Shown one piece after another: positions 32,425-32,429 of a stretch of 32,429 nucleotides of DNA (position 1 is the first letter of the stretch; every line of letters starts with the position of its first letter). The DNA is from Chloroflexota bacterium (lineage in GTDB: Bacteria > Chloroflexota > Anaerolineae > Anaerolineales > Villigracilaceae): assembly GCA_021795965.1 (NCBI GenBank), contig JAJYOU010000022.1, forward strand, positions 1 through 32,429, in the 5' to 3' direction. Both the position numbers and the translations under genes were made by a program. Under the pieces are notes generated by a model that saw only the letters and a program-made list of their open reading frames with translations, did not search any database and was not told the DNA's origin.

Positions 32425-32429
32425 TTTGC

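Overview
The window looks like chromosomal DNA of an anaerobic or facultative bacterium, probably Chloroflexota (Anaerolineae-like). That guess rests on the mix of gene families, the moderately high GC content and the clear Shine-Dalgarno sites, not on a marker gene. It holds about 24 protein genes, an RNase P RNA gene, one strong riboswitch and a repeat-rich scar.

Positions 1-8899 (minus strand) form a glycerol / dihydroxyacetone operon, in transcription order: glpF, dhaK, dhaL, glpK, a small membrane protein, a SAM methyltransferase, glpA, then three succinate-dehydrogenase-type subunits (iron-sulfur B, membrane anchors C and D), and dhaM running off the left edge. No SdhA is present. The FAD subunit directly before the B-C-D genes is a short GlpA, so the likely product is a glycerol-3-phosphate:quinone oxidoreductase built on an SDH-type electron-transfer and anchor module. 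A LacI/CcpA-type operator lies in the glpK leader.

Positions 9385-12710 (minus) hold a PAS histidine kinase, a NarL-type response regulator and a second GlpK-like protein. This paralogue has lost the catalytic Asp, the phosphate loop and the nucleotide motif, and is probably a non-catalytic sensor or regulator. An MFS transporter follows at 13005-14255.

Positions 14531-19447 (minus) are a fluoride-responsive operon. An extended -10 promoter, a crcB-type fluoride riboswitch and an overlapping intrinsic terminator precede two tandem MutS-like ATPases, then the fluoride channel CrcB and a DUF190 + four-CBS protein. The riboswitch controls the MutS-like pair first, which suggests that the pair takes part in the fluoride response.

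Positions 19576-20349 encode a secreted protein of unknown function. Positions 20978-27855 (minus) encode a sensor system: a multi-PAS/GAF histidine kinase broken by a one-base frameshift in a homopolymer, an Rcp1-like receiver, and a receiver-receiver-PAS-GAF-HD-GYP c-di-GMP phosphodiesterase. On one side lies an AT-rich gene-less stretch (20350-20977). On the other lie a tyrosine-recombinase remnant and repeated copies of the rnpB 3' end (28120-29057), which may be traces of an integrated element.

Positions 29032-29377 (minus) are rnpB. From a divergent promoter (plus strand) run coaE with an extra C-terminal domain, cdaA (diadenylate cyclase) and cdaR/YbbR.
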